Assembly (NCBI RefSeq): GCF_001704115.1 | Contig: NZ_CP016895.1 | Span: 2,914,001 to 2,978,000, forward strand | Origin: Acinetobacter larvae | Lineage (GTDB): Bacteria > Pseudomonadota > Gammaproteobacteria > Pseudomonadales > Moraxellaceae | Direction of reading: 5' to 3' | Length of the DNA: 64,000 nt | In this document: positions 8,984 to 17,939 of the stretch, piece by piece | How positions within the stretch are numbered: position 1 is the stretch's first letter | Layout of the letters: each line of letters opens with the position of its first letter | Program-made: the position numbers and the translations under genes | Notes under the pieces: generated by a model | Databases searched by the model: none | What the model saw: only the letters and a program-made list of their open reading frames with translations | What the model was told of the DNA's origin: nothing

Positions 8984-9094
8984 TCAACCCCAGCCCATCA
9001 CTGATCATGGCTTGTGCTACATAGGTGCAATACACAAATTTAAGACATTGAATTTTATGGTCTTAATTTATTTATCCCCCTAAAAAGGCAAGAT

Positions 9095-9123
9095 TTGAAT
9101 TTTAGCAATAAACCCGTTATATT
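9095..9123 (+). promoter_or_regulatory. sigma70-type promoter of rsfS
   Basis: TTGAAT at 9095-9100 and TATATT at 9118-9123 are separated by exactly 17 bases. Transcription would begin near 9130, about 28 bases before the rsfS start, and AGGAA follows at about 9141. No other promoter-like pair fits as well in this 174-base gap. Confidence 0.65.
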
Positions 9124-9157
9124 ATAGGGTGCATATTTTTAGGAAAATATTACTTCT

Positions 9158-9559
9158 ATGAATTTAGAACCATCGCCCAGCGCTTCTAATTCTCACGATC
9201 TTTCCACAACACAAAAGCAAGATGTCGCAGCGTGTTTAGACGTTGTGCGTGAAGCCTTACTTGATGTAAAAGCCAAAGATATTATTGAAATGGATGTCAG
9301 CAGCATCAGCAATGTCTCCGATGCGATTATCATTGCCAGCGGCACATCAACCCGCCATGTTAAAGCCCTAGCCGACAATGTTGCTGATGAAGCACGTAAA
9401 GCTGGCTTTCGTCCTTTAGGCATTGAAGGTGAACGTGATGCCGAATGGATTTTAATCGATCTCGGCTTGGTTGTCGTGCATGTGATGCTCCCTACAGCAC
9501 GTAAATTTTACGATCTCGAAAGCTTATGGCGCAATCCACACAATGAATCTGTAGCTTAA
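9158..9559 (+). CDS. rsfS: ribosome silencing factor RsfS
   Basis: Protein of the Iojap/YbeB family (133 residues) that binds ribosomal protein L14 (uL14) and blocks subunit joining in starved cells. Characteristic segments are MDVSSISNVSDAIIIASG, TSTRHVKALADNV and the C-terminal VVHVMLPTARKFYDLESLW. An N-terminal extension of about 25 Ser/Thr/Gln-rich residues comes before the conserved domain. It has its own promoter and a strong terminator, so it is a single-gene unit here; no rlmH follows, unlike in enterobacteria. Confidence 0.95.
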   Translation: MNLEPSPSASNSHDLSTTQKQDVAACLDVVREALLDVKAKDIIEMDVSSISNVSDAIIIASGTSTRHVKALADNVADEARKAGFRPLGIEGERDAEWILIDLGLVVVHVMLPTARKFYDLESLWRNPHNESVA

Positions 9560-9563
9560 AGCC

Positions 9564-9592
9564 AAAAAGCGACCATCTTGGTCGCTTTTTTT
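9564..9592 (+). terminator. Rho-independent terminator of rsfS
   Basis: AAAAAGCGACC at 9564-9574 pairs perfectly with GGTCGCTTTTT at 9580-9590 around a five-base loop, and the T run continues to 9592. It begins five bases after the rsfS stop. The A-rich 5' arm means it could also act on the opposite strand, for the amt-like gene. Confidence 0.9.
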
Positions 9593-9624
9593 CAGCTATT
9601 CTCAATGAATACCGCTCACTCGCT

Positions 9625-10785
9625 TTAACGCATACGCATCACATGATTTTTAATCGCTCTTTTCGCCAAAACAAAATACCGCAATAAGCGAAACAGCACA
9701 TAGGCAACGCCAAAACTCCAAGCAAAAATGGTTAACACCCCAAATAACTGAGTCATCAAGCGTGCTTGATTCGCCCCGGCAATTAAATTTTCATCCACAC
9801 CACAGAGCGCCAAAGTCCCCCAAACCCCACACATGCCATGAACCACCACAATATCGCCAATACTTCTGACTGCAATATAGCGATTTACCAGAGGGGTTAA
9901 TAAATGGATAATCAAGGCAGCCCCTCCGCCAATCATCATGGCAACTGTACCGCTTACCAACGCACAACTGGCTGAAATTGCAATCAGTGCTCCCAATGCG
10001 GCTTTCATGAGCTCTTCGATATCAAAACGTTTTTGATATAACAGTGCCAGAAACATATAGGCCAGCACCGTACTAATCATGGCAATAAAAGTATGTTTGA
10101 CTACTTTTTGAATACTGATGTACTCGCCCGTAATCATACTGATATTTAAACTGGACCAGGCCAGCCACAAAATAAAAGTCGCAATGCCCAGCGACAATAA
10201 ATGGGAGTCATTTAAAATAGATGGCTGTCCATTGACTTCTTGTAATTGACGACGTCCCAACACCCAATACGCGGCTAAAATAATCCATGCTGCGGTAGAG
10301 TGCACCACACTGGCACCTGCGAAGTCAATGAAGCCTAAATAGCCACGGAGTAACAAAACCTCACCCCAGACCCAACGCTCCATAAAGGCAAAAATCACCC
10401 CAGAAATGACCAATCCAATCCAAAAATGATGAATCGAAGCCAAATCTCTGGGCAGCACACGGCTTACCAACATGCTAATGTTTAGCGCCATAAAGCTATG
10501 AAAAACCACAATATTCCAATACCAAGTAGGAATATTTGCCAAACTGATCTGTGCGCTACTCATGGGGCTATAAAACAATAAATAGCTCATAAAGAGCACA
10601 TTACCCAGTATTGCGGTAAATAAGTTTATGCAAAAAATAGTAAAAATTTTTCGATCAGGCTGAGTACGCCCTTCGATCACGGCGAAACCAATTTGCATAA
10701 ATAAAATGCACAGCCCACCCAATGCCATTAATTTAAAATCTGAGGAGCTGTTAAGGGATTGTATATCATCAATAATTGTTTGCAT
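9625..10785 (-). CDS. divergent ammonium-transporter (Amt/Rh) family membrane protein
   Basis: Integral membrane protein of about 386 residues with ten or eleven hydrophobic segments. Amt hallmarks can be recognised in weak form: GGLCILFMQIGFAVIEGR near the N-terminus, FAGASVVHSTAAW with the first pore histidine, LGIATFILWLAWSSLN, and VVVHGMCGVWGTLALCGV with the second histidine. The twin-histidine pore is therefore kept, but most other Amt positions differ, and no glnK lies beside it. It may carry ammonium or methylammonium, or act as an ammonium sensor. I chose ATG 10785 because CAGG lies six bases upstream; a GTG at 10815 would add ten residues. The 376 bases upstream hold the pnt terminator and otherwise AT-rich DNA. 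Confidence 0.75.
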   Translation of the reverse strand: MQTIIDDIQSLNSSSDFKLMALGGLCILFMQIGFAVIEGRTQPDRKIFTIFCINLFTAILGNVLFMSYLLFYSPMSSAQISLANIPTWYWNIVVFHSFMALNISMLVSRVLPRDLASIHHFWIGLVISGVIFAFMERWVWGEVLLLRGYLGFIDFAGASVVHSTAAWIILAAYWVLGRRQLQEVNGQPSILNDSHLLSLGIATFILWLAWSSLNISMITGEYISIQKVVKHTFIAMISTVLAYMFLALLYQKRFDIEELMKAALGALIAISASCALVSGTVAMMIGGGAALIIHLLTPLVNRYIAVRSIGDIVVVHGMCGVWGTLALCGVDENLIAGANQARLMTQLFGVLTIFAWSFGVAYVLFRLLRYFVLAKRAIKNHVMRMR

Positions 10786-11033
10786 TTTGGCCTGACAAGC
10801 ATAAGTTATCGGCACACTGAATATGGCTAGATCATTTTGGCTCAGTTCAGTGCTGCACTATTTCATTTAAAGTAAGCAGGTCTAATCTGTTATTCGGTTT
10901 ACTTAGCTTTTGCTAAATAATTTGACCAACAAAAATAACACATTTTAACAATTTATGCTTCACAATTTGCAAAAATTAATTTTTATTCTAAATAATCATA
11001 TACTTTTAAAACTTACAAAGATACGAAAATATA

Positions 11034-11063
11034 AAGCCAGTCAGTGCCATGCCTGACTGGCTT
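11034..11063 (-). terminator. probable terminator of the pnt operon
   Basis: A perfect 10-base inverted repeat, AAGCCAGTCA (11034-11043) and TGACTGGCTT (11054-11063), lies about 100 bases after the pntB stop. On the minus strand it is followed by TATATTTTC, a modest T-rich tail. Confidence 0.55.
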
Positions 11064-11161
11064 GTTGGTTTTTTCATATTAAAGCTGTAAAGCTGGATTA
11101 TGCTAAGGATATCATGCGATATCGCTCGCCTAAGCACAAACACCTATTAGCGATGACAAGC

Positions 11162-12616
11162 CTAGTGACCAGAACCACTAATTGACTTGGTCATTTCCTC
11201 AACCACTTTCTTAGCATCACCAAAGATCATCATGGTTTTTTCATTGTAGAACAGATCATTATCTAAGCCAGCATAACCTGTTGCCATTGAACGTTTGATC
11301 ACCATAATCGTTCTCGCTTTATGTGCTTCCAAAATTGGCATGCCATAAATAGGTGAGCTTGGATCATCTTTGGCTGCTGGGTTCACCACGTCATTGGCAC
11401 CAATCACCAAGACCACATCTGTAGCAGCAAAGTCAGAGTTAATCTCGTCCATTTCCAAGATATCTTCATAAGGCACATCTGCTTCAGCCAATAGCACGTT
11501 CATATGCCCTGGCATACGTCCAGCCACAGGGTGAATGGCAAAACGTACCGTTACACCTTGAGATTTGAGCAATTCAGACAATTCTTTGACTGCATTTTGG
11601 GCACGACCTTGTGCCATACCATAGCCGGGTACAATCACCACGCTATCGGCATTGGACATCAAGAAACCAGCATCATCGGCAGAACCTGAACGGTGATTAC
11701 GCTGCACTTGATTGCCACCACCTGCGGCCACCACCGCTGTCGCGCCCATGGTGCCACCAAATAATACGTTTAAGATATTACGGTTCATTGCCTTACACAT
11801 AATATAAGACAAGATTGCACCAGACGACCCCACCAATGAGCCAGCAACAATCAACATGTTGTTCTCAAGGGTAAAACCGATACCGGCTGCCGCCCAACCC
11901 GAGAAAGAGTTGAGCAAGGACACCACAACAGGCATATCCCCACCACCAACAGGTGCAATCCAAATCCAGCCAAAGATCAAGGCCAAGACCGTCATTGCCC
12001 AGAATGCTGGCATATTTCCAAAGCCGAAGAAGTAAATACCACAAGCCAACATCGCAATAAAGACTATGGCTTGCAAGGGTTTTACCCAAGCACCAGCAAT
12101 GGTTTTAGCCCATTTTTTTGCCGCCAGCTTGCCATAGGCAAAAACAGAAGCCGTGAAGGTAATTGCCCCCACAAAGCAACCAACAAAGAGTTCAAACAAA
12201 TGAACTTTGCTCATATGAGATGCTTGTACACCCGCCTCAGCAAGCCCTTGCGCATTGTAGGCAAATAGCGTGCTCAACTGGTTGTTATGCAAAATGGCAG
12301 CAATGGCAATCAAGACTGCTGCCAAACCCACCAAAGAGTGCATCAAAGCGACTGTTTCTGGCATTTGTGTCATAGGCACAGTTCGTGCGCGAGCAATACC
12401 GACCACAGCGCCCAATGCCATTGCTCCGACAATCATCCAGATCACAGGATTTTCTGCCACAAAGAAGGTCGTCAGTACCGCAATAGCCATGGCAATCATG
12501 CCGTAACGGTTACCAGCAATTGCAGTTTTTGGACCAGACAAACCACGCAAAGTTAAAATAAATAGGATGGCACCTACCAAGTACAACCAATCTGCGTACT
12601 CTCGAATCAATTCCAT
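11162..12616 (-). CDS. pntB: NAD(P) transhydrogenase subunit beta
   Basis: Beta subunit (484 residues) of the proton-translocating transhydrogenase, which uses the proton gradient to reduce NADP+ with NADH. The first two thirds are membrane segments, ending about residue 260. The rest is the NADP(H)-binding domain III with VVIVPGYGMAQGRAQ, HPVAGRMPGHMNVLLAEA and the late SMATGYAGLDN loop. It is the last gene of pntA1-pntA2-pntB, twelve bases after pntA2, so translation is probably coupled. All domain III motifs needed for NADPH binding are present and nothing is truncated. Confidence 0.95.
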   Translation of the reverse strand: MELIREYADWLYLVGAILFILTLRGLSGPKTAIAGNRYGMIAMAIAVLTTFFVAENPVIWMIVGAMALGAVVGIARARTVPMTQMPETVALMHSLVGLAAVLIAIAAILHNNQLSTLFAYNAQGLAEAGVQASHMSKVHLFELFVGCFVGAITFTASVFAYGKLAAKKWAKTIAGAWVKPLQAIVFIAMLACGIYFFGFGNMPAFWAMTVLALIFGWIWIAPVGGGDMPVVVSLLNSFSGWAAAGIGFTLENNMLIVAGSLVGSSGAILSYIMCKAMNRNILNVLFGGTMGATAVVAAGGGNQVQRNHRSGSADDAGFLMSNADSVVIVPGYGMAQGRAQNAVKELSELLKSQGVTVRFAIHPVAGRMPGHMNVLLAEADVPYEDILEMDEINSDFAATDVVLVIGANDVVNPAAKDDPSSPIYGMPILEAHKARTIMVIKRSMATGYAGLDNDLFYNEKTMMIFGDAKKVVEEMTKSISGSGH

Positions 12617-12628
12617 TGTCTGATCCCC

Positions 12629-12943
12629 TTATTTCTTTGCTTTCGGTTTGAACATTTCCAGCATGCGTGCTGTCACTGCAAAGCCGCCAAAAATATTGAT
12701 ACTGGCAAGGAATACGGCGATCGCACCCAACACACTCACCACGTTAATACTTTGAAAATCAACTTGTGCTTCCATCCCCAATACCGGCATACCGACGGTT
12801 TGAATCATGGCACCCACGATAATAATGGACGATAAAGCATTGGTTACTGCCATTAAGGGGGTATGTAAGGCAGGCGTTACCCCCCAAACCACGTAATACC
12901 CAACAAAGATGGCGAGTACAAAAATCGTAATTGTTTCAACCAT
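12629..12943 (-). CDS. pntAB: NAD(P) transhydrogenase subunit alpha, membrane part (PntA2)
   Basis: Short membrane protein (104 residues) equal to the C-terminal membrane piece of the one-chain PntA of E. coli. It shows three to four hydrophobic helices: [37 protein letters not shown] and [32 protein letters not shown] is a signature of the proton-channel domain II. It lies between pntA1 (11 bases) and pntB (12 bases). The split into three genes is the arrangement known from Rhodospirillum rubrum and common in Acinetobacter and Pseudomonas. Confidence 0.95.
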   Translation of the reverse strand: MVETITIFVLAIFVGYYVVWGVTPALHTPLMAVTNALSSIIIVGAMIQTVGMPVLGMEAQVDFQSINVVSVLGAIAVFLASINIFGGFAVTARMLEMFKPKAKK

Positions 12944-12954
12944 GATCTATCTCC

Positions 12955-14082
12955 TTAACCGCGCTTTAACAGCACTTGACCGTTATGGGTGAGCAAGAGG
13001 GCTTTCTGAATCTCATCCTCAAGGTTGATATTGAACTGCTGTGCTTCAGCACTGAGCGTATCTAAGAAATTAAAAACGTTACGCGCATAAAGTGCCGATG
13101 CTTCTGTTGCAACAGTCGATGGAATATTGGGTACACCCAAAATGGTCACACCATTTTCAGTCACCACGTTTTCACCACAGCGTGATCCTGCAACGTTACC
13201 GCCACTTTCAACGGCCATATCCAAAATAATAGAACCCGCTTTCATCTTGGCCACAGTATCAGCCTGAATTAAACGCGGCGCATCACGCCCAGGCAATAAA
13301 GCTGTGGTAATCACGATGTCTGCATTGGCAACGGCTTTATCGACAATCACAGCTTGATCCTGAATATACTGTGGTCCCGGTGTCCAGCCATAACCATTTT
13401 TCGCCGCCTCAGCTGCACGCTGTTGCTCTTCTTCAGACATCGGCACATCTAGCCATTTTCCACCAAGAGACTCAACCTGCTCTTTGGCTGTCGGACGTAA
13501 GTCTGTGGCTTCAACCACCGCTCCCAAGCGTTTTGCCGTTGCAATGGCTTGTAAACCAGCAACCCCAACGCCCATCACCACCACACGGGCCGGCTTTACC
13601 GTACCCGCAGCGGTCATCAGCATTGGAAACATCCGTTGATAGGCCGCTGCAGCAAGTAATACCGCTTTATAACCTGCCAAGTTGGCTTGAGAGGATAAAA
13701 CGTCCATATTCTGCGCACGAGATAAGGTCCGCGGCAATAACTCCAATGCAAATGCAGAAATCCCTTGTGCCGCAAATTTATCCAAATCCGGATTACGGTA
13801 TGGATCAAATAAAGCAACCACAATACTCCCCGTAGCAATATTTTGAATTTCGTCAGCTTGTGGCGCACGAACCTTCAAAATCACTTGGCTTCCCTGATAA
13901 GCATTGTCCACAATGGTGGCACCCGCTTGCTGATAAGCGGTATCAATATACGCAGCTCTGATACCAGCACCACGTTCAATCACCACATGATGACCAGCAT
14001 TGACTAATTTCTTGACTGTTTCGGGTGTCGCGGCAACTCGATGTTCACCGACAACCGTTTCTGTTGGAATTCCGATCTGCAT
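12955..14082 (-). CDS. pntAA: NAD(P) transhydrogenase subunit alpha, NAD-binding part (PntA1)
   Basis: Soluble NAD(H)-binding domain I (375 residues) of the transhydrogenase, related to alanine dehydrogenase. MQIGIPTETVVGEHRVAATPE is the typical N-terminus. VVVMGVGVAGLQAIATAKRLGA is the nucleotide fold, and the mobile loop with RPTAKEQVESLGGKW follows. It ends in a Leu/Lys-rich tail (LLLTHNGQVLLKRG) instead of membrane helices, which are in the next gene. It is the first gene of the pnt operon; the promoter must lie in the long AT-rich gap upstream. Confidence 0.95.
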   Translation of the reverse strand: MQIGIPTETVVGEHRVAATPETVKKLVNAGHHVVIERGAGIRAAYIDTAYQQAGATIVDNAYQGSQVILKVRAPQADEIQNIATGSIVVALFDPYRNPDLDKFAAQGISAFALELLPRTLSRAQNMDVLSSQANLAGYKAVLLAAAAYQRMFPMLMTAAGTVKPARVVVMGVGVAGLQAIATAKRLGAVVEATDLRPTAKEQVESLGGKWLDVPMSEEEQQRAAEAAKNGYGWTPGPQYIQDQAVIVDKAVANADIVITTALLPGRDAPRLIQADTVAKMKAGSIILDMAVESGGNVAGSRCGENVVTENGVTILGVPNIPSTVATEASALYARNVFNFLDTLSAEAQQFNINLEDEIQKALLLTHNGQVLLKRG

Positions 14083-15062
14083 GAGCGTTCCTCAAGCTAA
14101 CTATCCTTAAAGACAACATTGCCACAGCGGCAATATTTCCCACATTGGGTTGTACTGATTTTTTGGATTCTAATTGAACTAATTAAAATTACTACCCAAT
14201 ATTTATTTAATAAATGACCTTATTTTATTTTAACCATTCATAAAAAGTTGCTTTTTATTTATAATGTGAAAGATTTTCCTTGTCTATTTACCCAGCACAA
14301 TCAAGCGCATTTTTAGCAGCTCACGCTCGGAATACACCGCCTCAATAGAGCGCTGTTCTTCTCATAAAAAATCAATCAATACAACAATCTATTTATCTTT
14401 CACCCGAGCATTTTCAAGCCAATACACCGCATACAATACCGAGCAAAGCCAAGACCTAGCGTTCTTATAGCCAGACCCTAGGCAGAATCAGATTCTCATC
14501 ATGATGCCTAAGTCGCCATCACGCCAGCCTCTCAGCTGTGTGCCTGTGTAGGCAACCGGCTACACACAAATGGAGCAAGCTTCTTTGTCACGACAATAGC
14601 CTCCTTGGTTGTGCTGATCTATTGCGACATCTATGGCAATCTGTGGCAGAGACCCGACAGTCATTTTTAAAAAAGTTTTGCTAAAATACCTAAATACCAT
14701 TTTGCAGCATGATAATTAGCCCGATACCATGGCAATTCCGTGCAAAAATGCACCATTTTAAAGCAAAACCATCTATGCACCGTAGCACAGCGGATACGCT
14801 TCAAATGCCCAATACTATGGCAAAATTAAAATTGACAGCAGAATTGCAGCACTTATACTCGATAACAGATTGATCATACTGTGTATTGGTGTTCTGTGTA
14901 GATCTTCTGAATTGACCTTCTATATGAACTATATGGACTATATGAATCTTCTAGTCTAGACACGCGATATAGCACAAGCTCTGTGTCAGCTTTTTATATC
15001 ACTTTATATTGATATCGCTTTATATCACTCATCCTATACCCGACCGCACCTACGACTATTTT
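14083..15062. other. long gene-free stretch upstream of pnt and the EamA gene
   Basis: About 980 bases with no supportable gene in any frame. The first 200 bases are AT-rich and probably hold the pnt promoter. Near the right end there are small repeats. CTATATGAA/CTATATGGA/CTATATGAA occur in tandem at 14920-14946, with a short palindrome TCTAGTCTAGA at 14950-14960. TTTATATCAC occurs at 14993-15002 and again at 15019-15028. The middle 500 bases show no recognisable structure. Confidence 0.6.
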
Positions 15063-16004
15063 ATGCCTGCCTCTCAACCCGCTCCCCCCTTGTTGTCCTC
15101 TGCACAACTTGGCGTTATTTTTGGTTTGATTGCTGCTTTTCTATTTAGCAGCAAAGCCATATTGATTAAACAGGCTTATGCTGTGTCTCCTACGGTTGAT
15201 GCCAATATCTTAATGTTCTTGCGTATGAGTTCGGCACTGCCATTCTTTTTATGCATCGCTTGGTTCAATCGCCAGCATAGTCGACAGATTGCAAAAATGG
15301 ATTGGTTTCTACTGCTGATTGCCGGCTTAGTCGGCTATTATATTGCCAGTTATTTAGACTTTATCGGACTCATGTACATCAGCGCATCGCTGGAACGGAT
15401 TATTTTATTTTTATATCCAACCTTAACCGTTATTGCAATTAGCCTGTTTTATCGGCAGCCCTTGCGCCCCATCATGATCTTGGCACTGCTACTCAGCTAT
15501 GGTGGTACGGTCATCGTACTGCAACAAGAACAACAACTGCTAAAGCAAAACAATTTTTGGTTAGGTGCTAGCCTAGTCTTTGCCAGTGCCGTGATGTTTG
15601 CTTGCTATCTATTGCTCACACCGCGCTTAATTCAACGCTTTGGCAGCTGGAATTTTACGGGATTGGCACTCAGCATTGCCTGTCTTGGTACCATGCTGCA
15701 CTTTTGGCTGGCAACACCACAGCCACTACAGCACTTACAAAGCTTACCGGCAGAAATCTGGTGCTATGGTTTGCTGCTTGGTTTTTTTGTGACGGTATTA
15801 CCCACCTTGTTGTTAGCACAAAGCATTAAACGTCTGGGGGCATCTCACTCAGCCATCATTGCCTCACTCGGTCCTGTACTGACCATTATACTGGCGGTGT
15901 TATTACTGGGTGAACAAATGAATAGCATTCAATATCTAGGCTGTTTGCTCAATATTATTGGTGTTATGCTGATTACGCTTTCAAAAAATAGACTCGCACA
16001 CTAA
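15063..16004 (+). CDS. EamA/DMT-family transporter
   Basis: Membrane protein of about 313 residues with ten predicted helices in two EamA repeats: the first begins LGVIFGLIAAFLFSSKAILI, the second WLGASLVFASAVMFACYLL. The second repeat ends ASHSAIIASLGPVLTIILAV and VLLLGEQMNSIQYLGCLLN, typical of the drug/metabolite exporter group. The substrate is unknown; relatives export amino acids, metabolites or drugs. I take ATG 15063 (MPASQPAPP) as start; a TTG at 15009 in frame would add 18 unlike residues. Neither has a strong ribosome site. The LD-carboxypeptidase gene follows after 18 bases, so the two are probably one operon, perhaps connecting peptide recycling and export. Confidence 0.85.
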   Translation: MPASQPAPPLLSSAQLGVIFGLIAAFLFSSKAILIKQAYAVSPTVDANILMFLRMSSALPFFLCIAWFNRQHSRQIAKMDWFLLLIAGLVGYYIASYLDFIGLMYISASLERIILFLYPTLTVIAISLFYRQPLRPIMILALLLSYGGTVIVLQQEQQLLKQNNFWLGASLVFASAVMFACYLLLTPRLIQRFGSWNFTGLALSIACLGTMLHFWLATPQPLQHLQSLPAEIWCYGLLLGFFVTVLPTLLLAQSIKRLGASHSAIIASLGPVLTIILAVLLLGEQMNSIQYLGCLLNIIGVMLITLSKNRLAH

Positions 16005-16022
16005 GCCCGAATTGGATCTGAT

Positions 16023-16925
16023 ATGCATTTTTATATTACAGCGCCCAGTAGTTGTGTCGAACCAGAAGATATTTTACTGGCACAACAACAGCTCGAACAA
16101 CGTGGCCATCAGGTCAGCTTATCCAAACACATTTTTGCACAACATCGCTATTTGGCGGGTCGTATTGAGCAACGCCTACAAGACTTATATACAGGATGGC
16201 AGGATGCCACGGTTGATGCCATCTGGTGTGGTCGAGGCGGTACAGGTGCAGCGCAGCTATTACCTGCTTTATCACAGTCTCATCTGGACTGGTCTACACT
16301 CCCGCCTTTAATCGGTTATTCAGACAATACTGCTTTACTTCATTTTTTGGCGCAACGTGGCGCAGCGGCTTTGCATGGTCCGGTATTTCAAGAAATTGCC
16401 AGTAAAAATTTGCCAGAGCAAGCCCTGCTCTCGCAAGATGCTGAGCGGGTGCTTGACTGTATTGCAGATGCACAAAAAATCCAGATCTTTCAGCTAGAAG
16501 CCTTTAACCATATGGCACATTTGCATGCTTTACAAGACACCGCTGTGCAAGTGCTCGGTGGCAATCTCACGGTATTATGTACCCTACAAGGCACAGCCCA
16601 TGCCTTAACCTTGACACGACCGAGTGTATTACTGTTGGAAGATGTTGGTGAGGCTTACTACAGTCTAGAACGTAGCCTAACGCAACTGTTGCAGAGTATC
16701 GATACACAACATCTTAAGGCGGTGGTCATGGGCGATTTTTATAACTGCCCACAAAAAAATGTTCCCCATGCATTGCCACAAATTTTTGCAGAGCACCTCA
16801 ATGCCTTGGGCGTTGCATTATATCTATGCCGTGACTTTGGGCATGGTGCACACAACCAAGCTTTTTGGTTGGGCAAAACAGCACGATTTGCCCCCTCAAA
16901 ACTCTTGATCGGCGGCACTGACTAA
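16023..16925 (+). CDS. ldcA: LD-carboxypeptidase, peptidase family S66 (LdcA/MccF-like)
   Basis: Cytoplasmic serine peptidase of family S66, 300 residues. Family members trim the terminal D-Ala from recycled murein tetrapeptides (LdcA) or cleave microcin C type compounds (MccF). The nucleophile is the serine of GYSDNTALLHFL. The Glu is in LLLEDVGEAYYSLER, and the His is in DFGHGAHN. AIWCGRGGTGAAQLLP is the conserved glycine-rich segment before the nucleophile. The N-terminus MHFYITAPSSCVEPED is typical of LdcA. Its 3' end overlaps the convergent soxR by 30 bases. Murein recycling is the more probable role, since no microcin genes are near. Confidence 0.9.
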   Translation: MHFYITAPSSCVEPEDILLAQQQLEQRGHQVSLSKHIFAQHRYLAGRIEQRLQDLYTGWQDATVDAIWCGRGGTGAAQLLPALSQSHLDWSTLPPLIGYSDNTALLHFLAQRGAAALHGPVFQEIASKNLPEQALLSQDAERVLDCIADAQKIQIFQLEAFNHMAHLHALQDTAVQVLGGNLTVLCTLQGTAHALTLTRPSVLLLEDVGEAYYSLERSLTQLLQSIDTQHLKAVVMGDFYNCPQKNVPHALPQIFAEHLNALGVALYLCRDFGHGAHNQAFWLGKTARFAPSKLLIGGTD

Positions 16926-17399
16926 GAACTTTTCTTTGAGTAAGCTCAATAACTCCTGCTGAAAATGCGCACCGGGCGAGTGCTGCCCCATGTTATCGCC
17001 AGGATTGCGCAGCGGGCAGTGCGCTAAAGACAAACAACCACAGCCAATGCATTGATCCAGCTGTAGTCGAATTTGCAGTAAGCCCAAAATTTGCTGATCG
17101 AGGTCTTGTTGCCATTGTGCCGACATTTTTTGCCAGTCCGCTTTAGAGGCAATGCGGTTTTTGGGCAAAATAGCAAAAGCCTTTTTAATCTGTTGCAGAC
17201 TCATTCCCACCTGCTGCGCTGCTTTGACAATGGCGACGCGGCGCAACATGGCACGCTGATATCGACGTTGATTACCCGTGGTCCGGACACTCCAAATCAG
17301 CTGTTTTTCTTCATAAAAACGTATTGCAGATACTGCGACACCACTACGCACCGCCAACTCACCAATCGTCAACCACTGTGCAGCACTTTTTTCTGTCAT
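16896..17399 (-). CDS. soxR: redox-sensitive transcriptional activator SoxR
   Basis: MerR-family regulator (167 residues) with a [2Fe-2S] cluster that senses redox-cycling compounds. The winged helix starts LTIGELAVRSGVAVSAIRFYEE, a long dimerisation helix follows, and the cluster cysteines are C117, C120, C122 and C128 in CIGCGCLSLAHC, followed by LRNPGD. E. coli SoxR has the same spacing. I take ATG 17399; a longer reading to 17489 would run across the regulatory region. There is no soxS here. The gene is divergent from a RidA/MFS pair and the shared gap holds a clear SoxR site, so that pair is the probable direct target. Its end overlaps the convergent ldcA. Confidence 0.95.
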   Translation of the reverse strand: MTEKSAAQWLTIGELAVRSGVAVSAIRFYEEKQLIWSVRTTGNQRRYQRAMLRRVAIVKAAQQVGMSLQQIKKAFAILPKNRIASKADWQKMSAQWQQDLDQQILGLLQIRLQLDQCIGCGCLSLAHCPLRNPGDNMGQHSPGAHFQQELLSLLKEKFLVSAADQEF

Positions 17400-17404
17400 G
17401 ACAC

Positions 17405-17435
17405 TTGACCTCAAGTTAAGTTGAGCTTTGATACT
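17405..17435 (+). promoter_or_regulatory. SoxR-controlled promoter of ridA/MFS with 19-base spacer
   Basis: TTGACC (17405-17410) and GATACT (17430-17435) are separated by 19 bases, the over-long spacer typical of MerR-family promoters. The near-palindrome CCTCAAGTTAAGTTGAGC at 17409-17426 lies across this spacer and agrees closely with the known SoxR box (CCTCAAGTTAACTTGAGG). The direction is rightward, toward the RidA-like gene. Confidence 0.85.
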
Positions 17436-17465
17436 AGCACAATCCCTTATTTGAGTAATATACGC

Positions 17466-17897
17466 ATGTCCGACCTCTCTCATATCCATCGCTTAAAAAG
17501 CTTCCAATTGCATAATCCAAACAGCTTACATAACCCTAAAAGTTTAGCCTATAGTCATGTCGCCGAAGTTCGGCACTTTTTACGCATCTTACATATTTCT
17601 GGGCAAAGCGGCGAAAACGCCCAAGGCATCTTGGCACAAAATTTTGCCTTACAAGCCGAACAAGCATTTCAAAATATCCTATTCGCCTTAGAAGATTGCG
17701 ATGCTACACTACATGACATTGCTGTACTGCGTATTTTTGTGGTTGATCACAATTCACAAAAGCACCAACAGCTCATCACCATCATGCAACAGTTATGGCA
17801 ACACCATGACTTTCCTGCATGCACCTTAATTCCTGTTCCAGCGCTTGCCTTACCCGGTATGCAAATTGAAGTTGAAGCCACGGCTTACAGCTTATAG
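17466..17897 (+). CDS. RidA (YjgF/YER057c) family protein
   Basis: Small protein of 143 residues with the RidA chorismate-mutase-like fold. RidA proteins hydrolyse reactive enamine/imine intermediates to ketones. Seen are AYSHVAEVRHFLRILHISGQ, QAEQAFQNILFALEDCDATLHDIAVLRIFV and the C-terminal ALPGMQIEVEATAYSL. The arginine of family motif (usually RxxV before PA) is not obvious: the sequence has DFPACTLIPVPALA, so deaminase activity is doubtful and this may be an Rid subfamily with another role. I take ATG 17466; a TTG at 17421 would lie inside the SoxR box. The MFS gene follows after 42 bases. Confidence 0.85.
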   Translation: MSDLSHIHRLKSFQLHNPNSLHNPKSLAYSHVAEVRHFLRILHISGQSGENAQGILAQNFALQAEQAFQNILFALEDCDATLHDIAVLRIFVVDHNSQKHQQLITIMQQLWQHHDFPACTLIPVPALALPGMQIEVEATAYSL

Positions 17898-17939
17898 GTA
17901 TTTCGGCTGCGTGATGATATTGCGTCAATTGGAGAGAAA

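Noticed and set aside
8601..9035. 144-codon minus-strand frame opposite hyi
   Set aside because: Antisense to a well-supported enzyme gene and without similarity.
13371..13835. 154-codon plus-strand frame in pntA1
   Set aside because: Antisense shadow of a conserved gene with no start signal.
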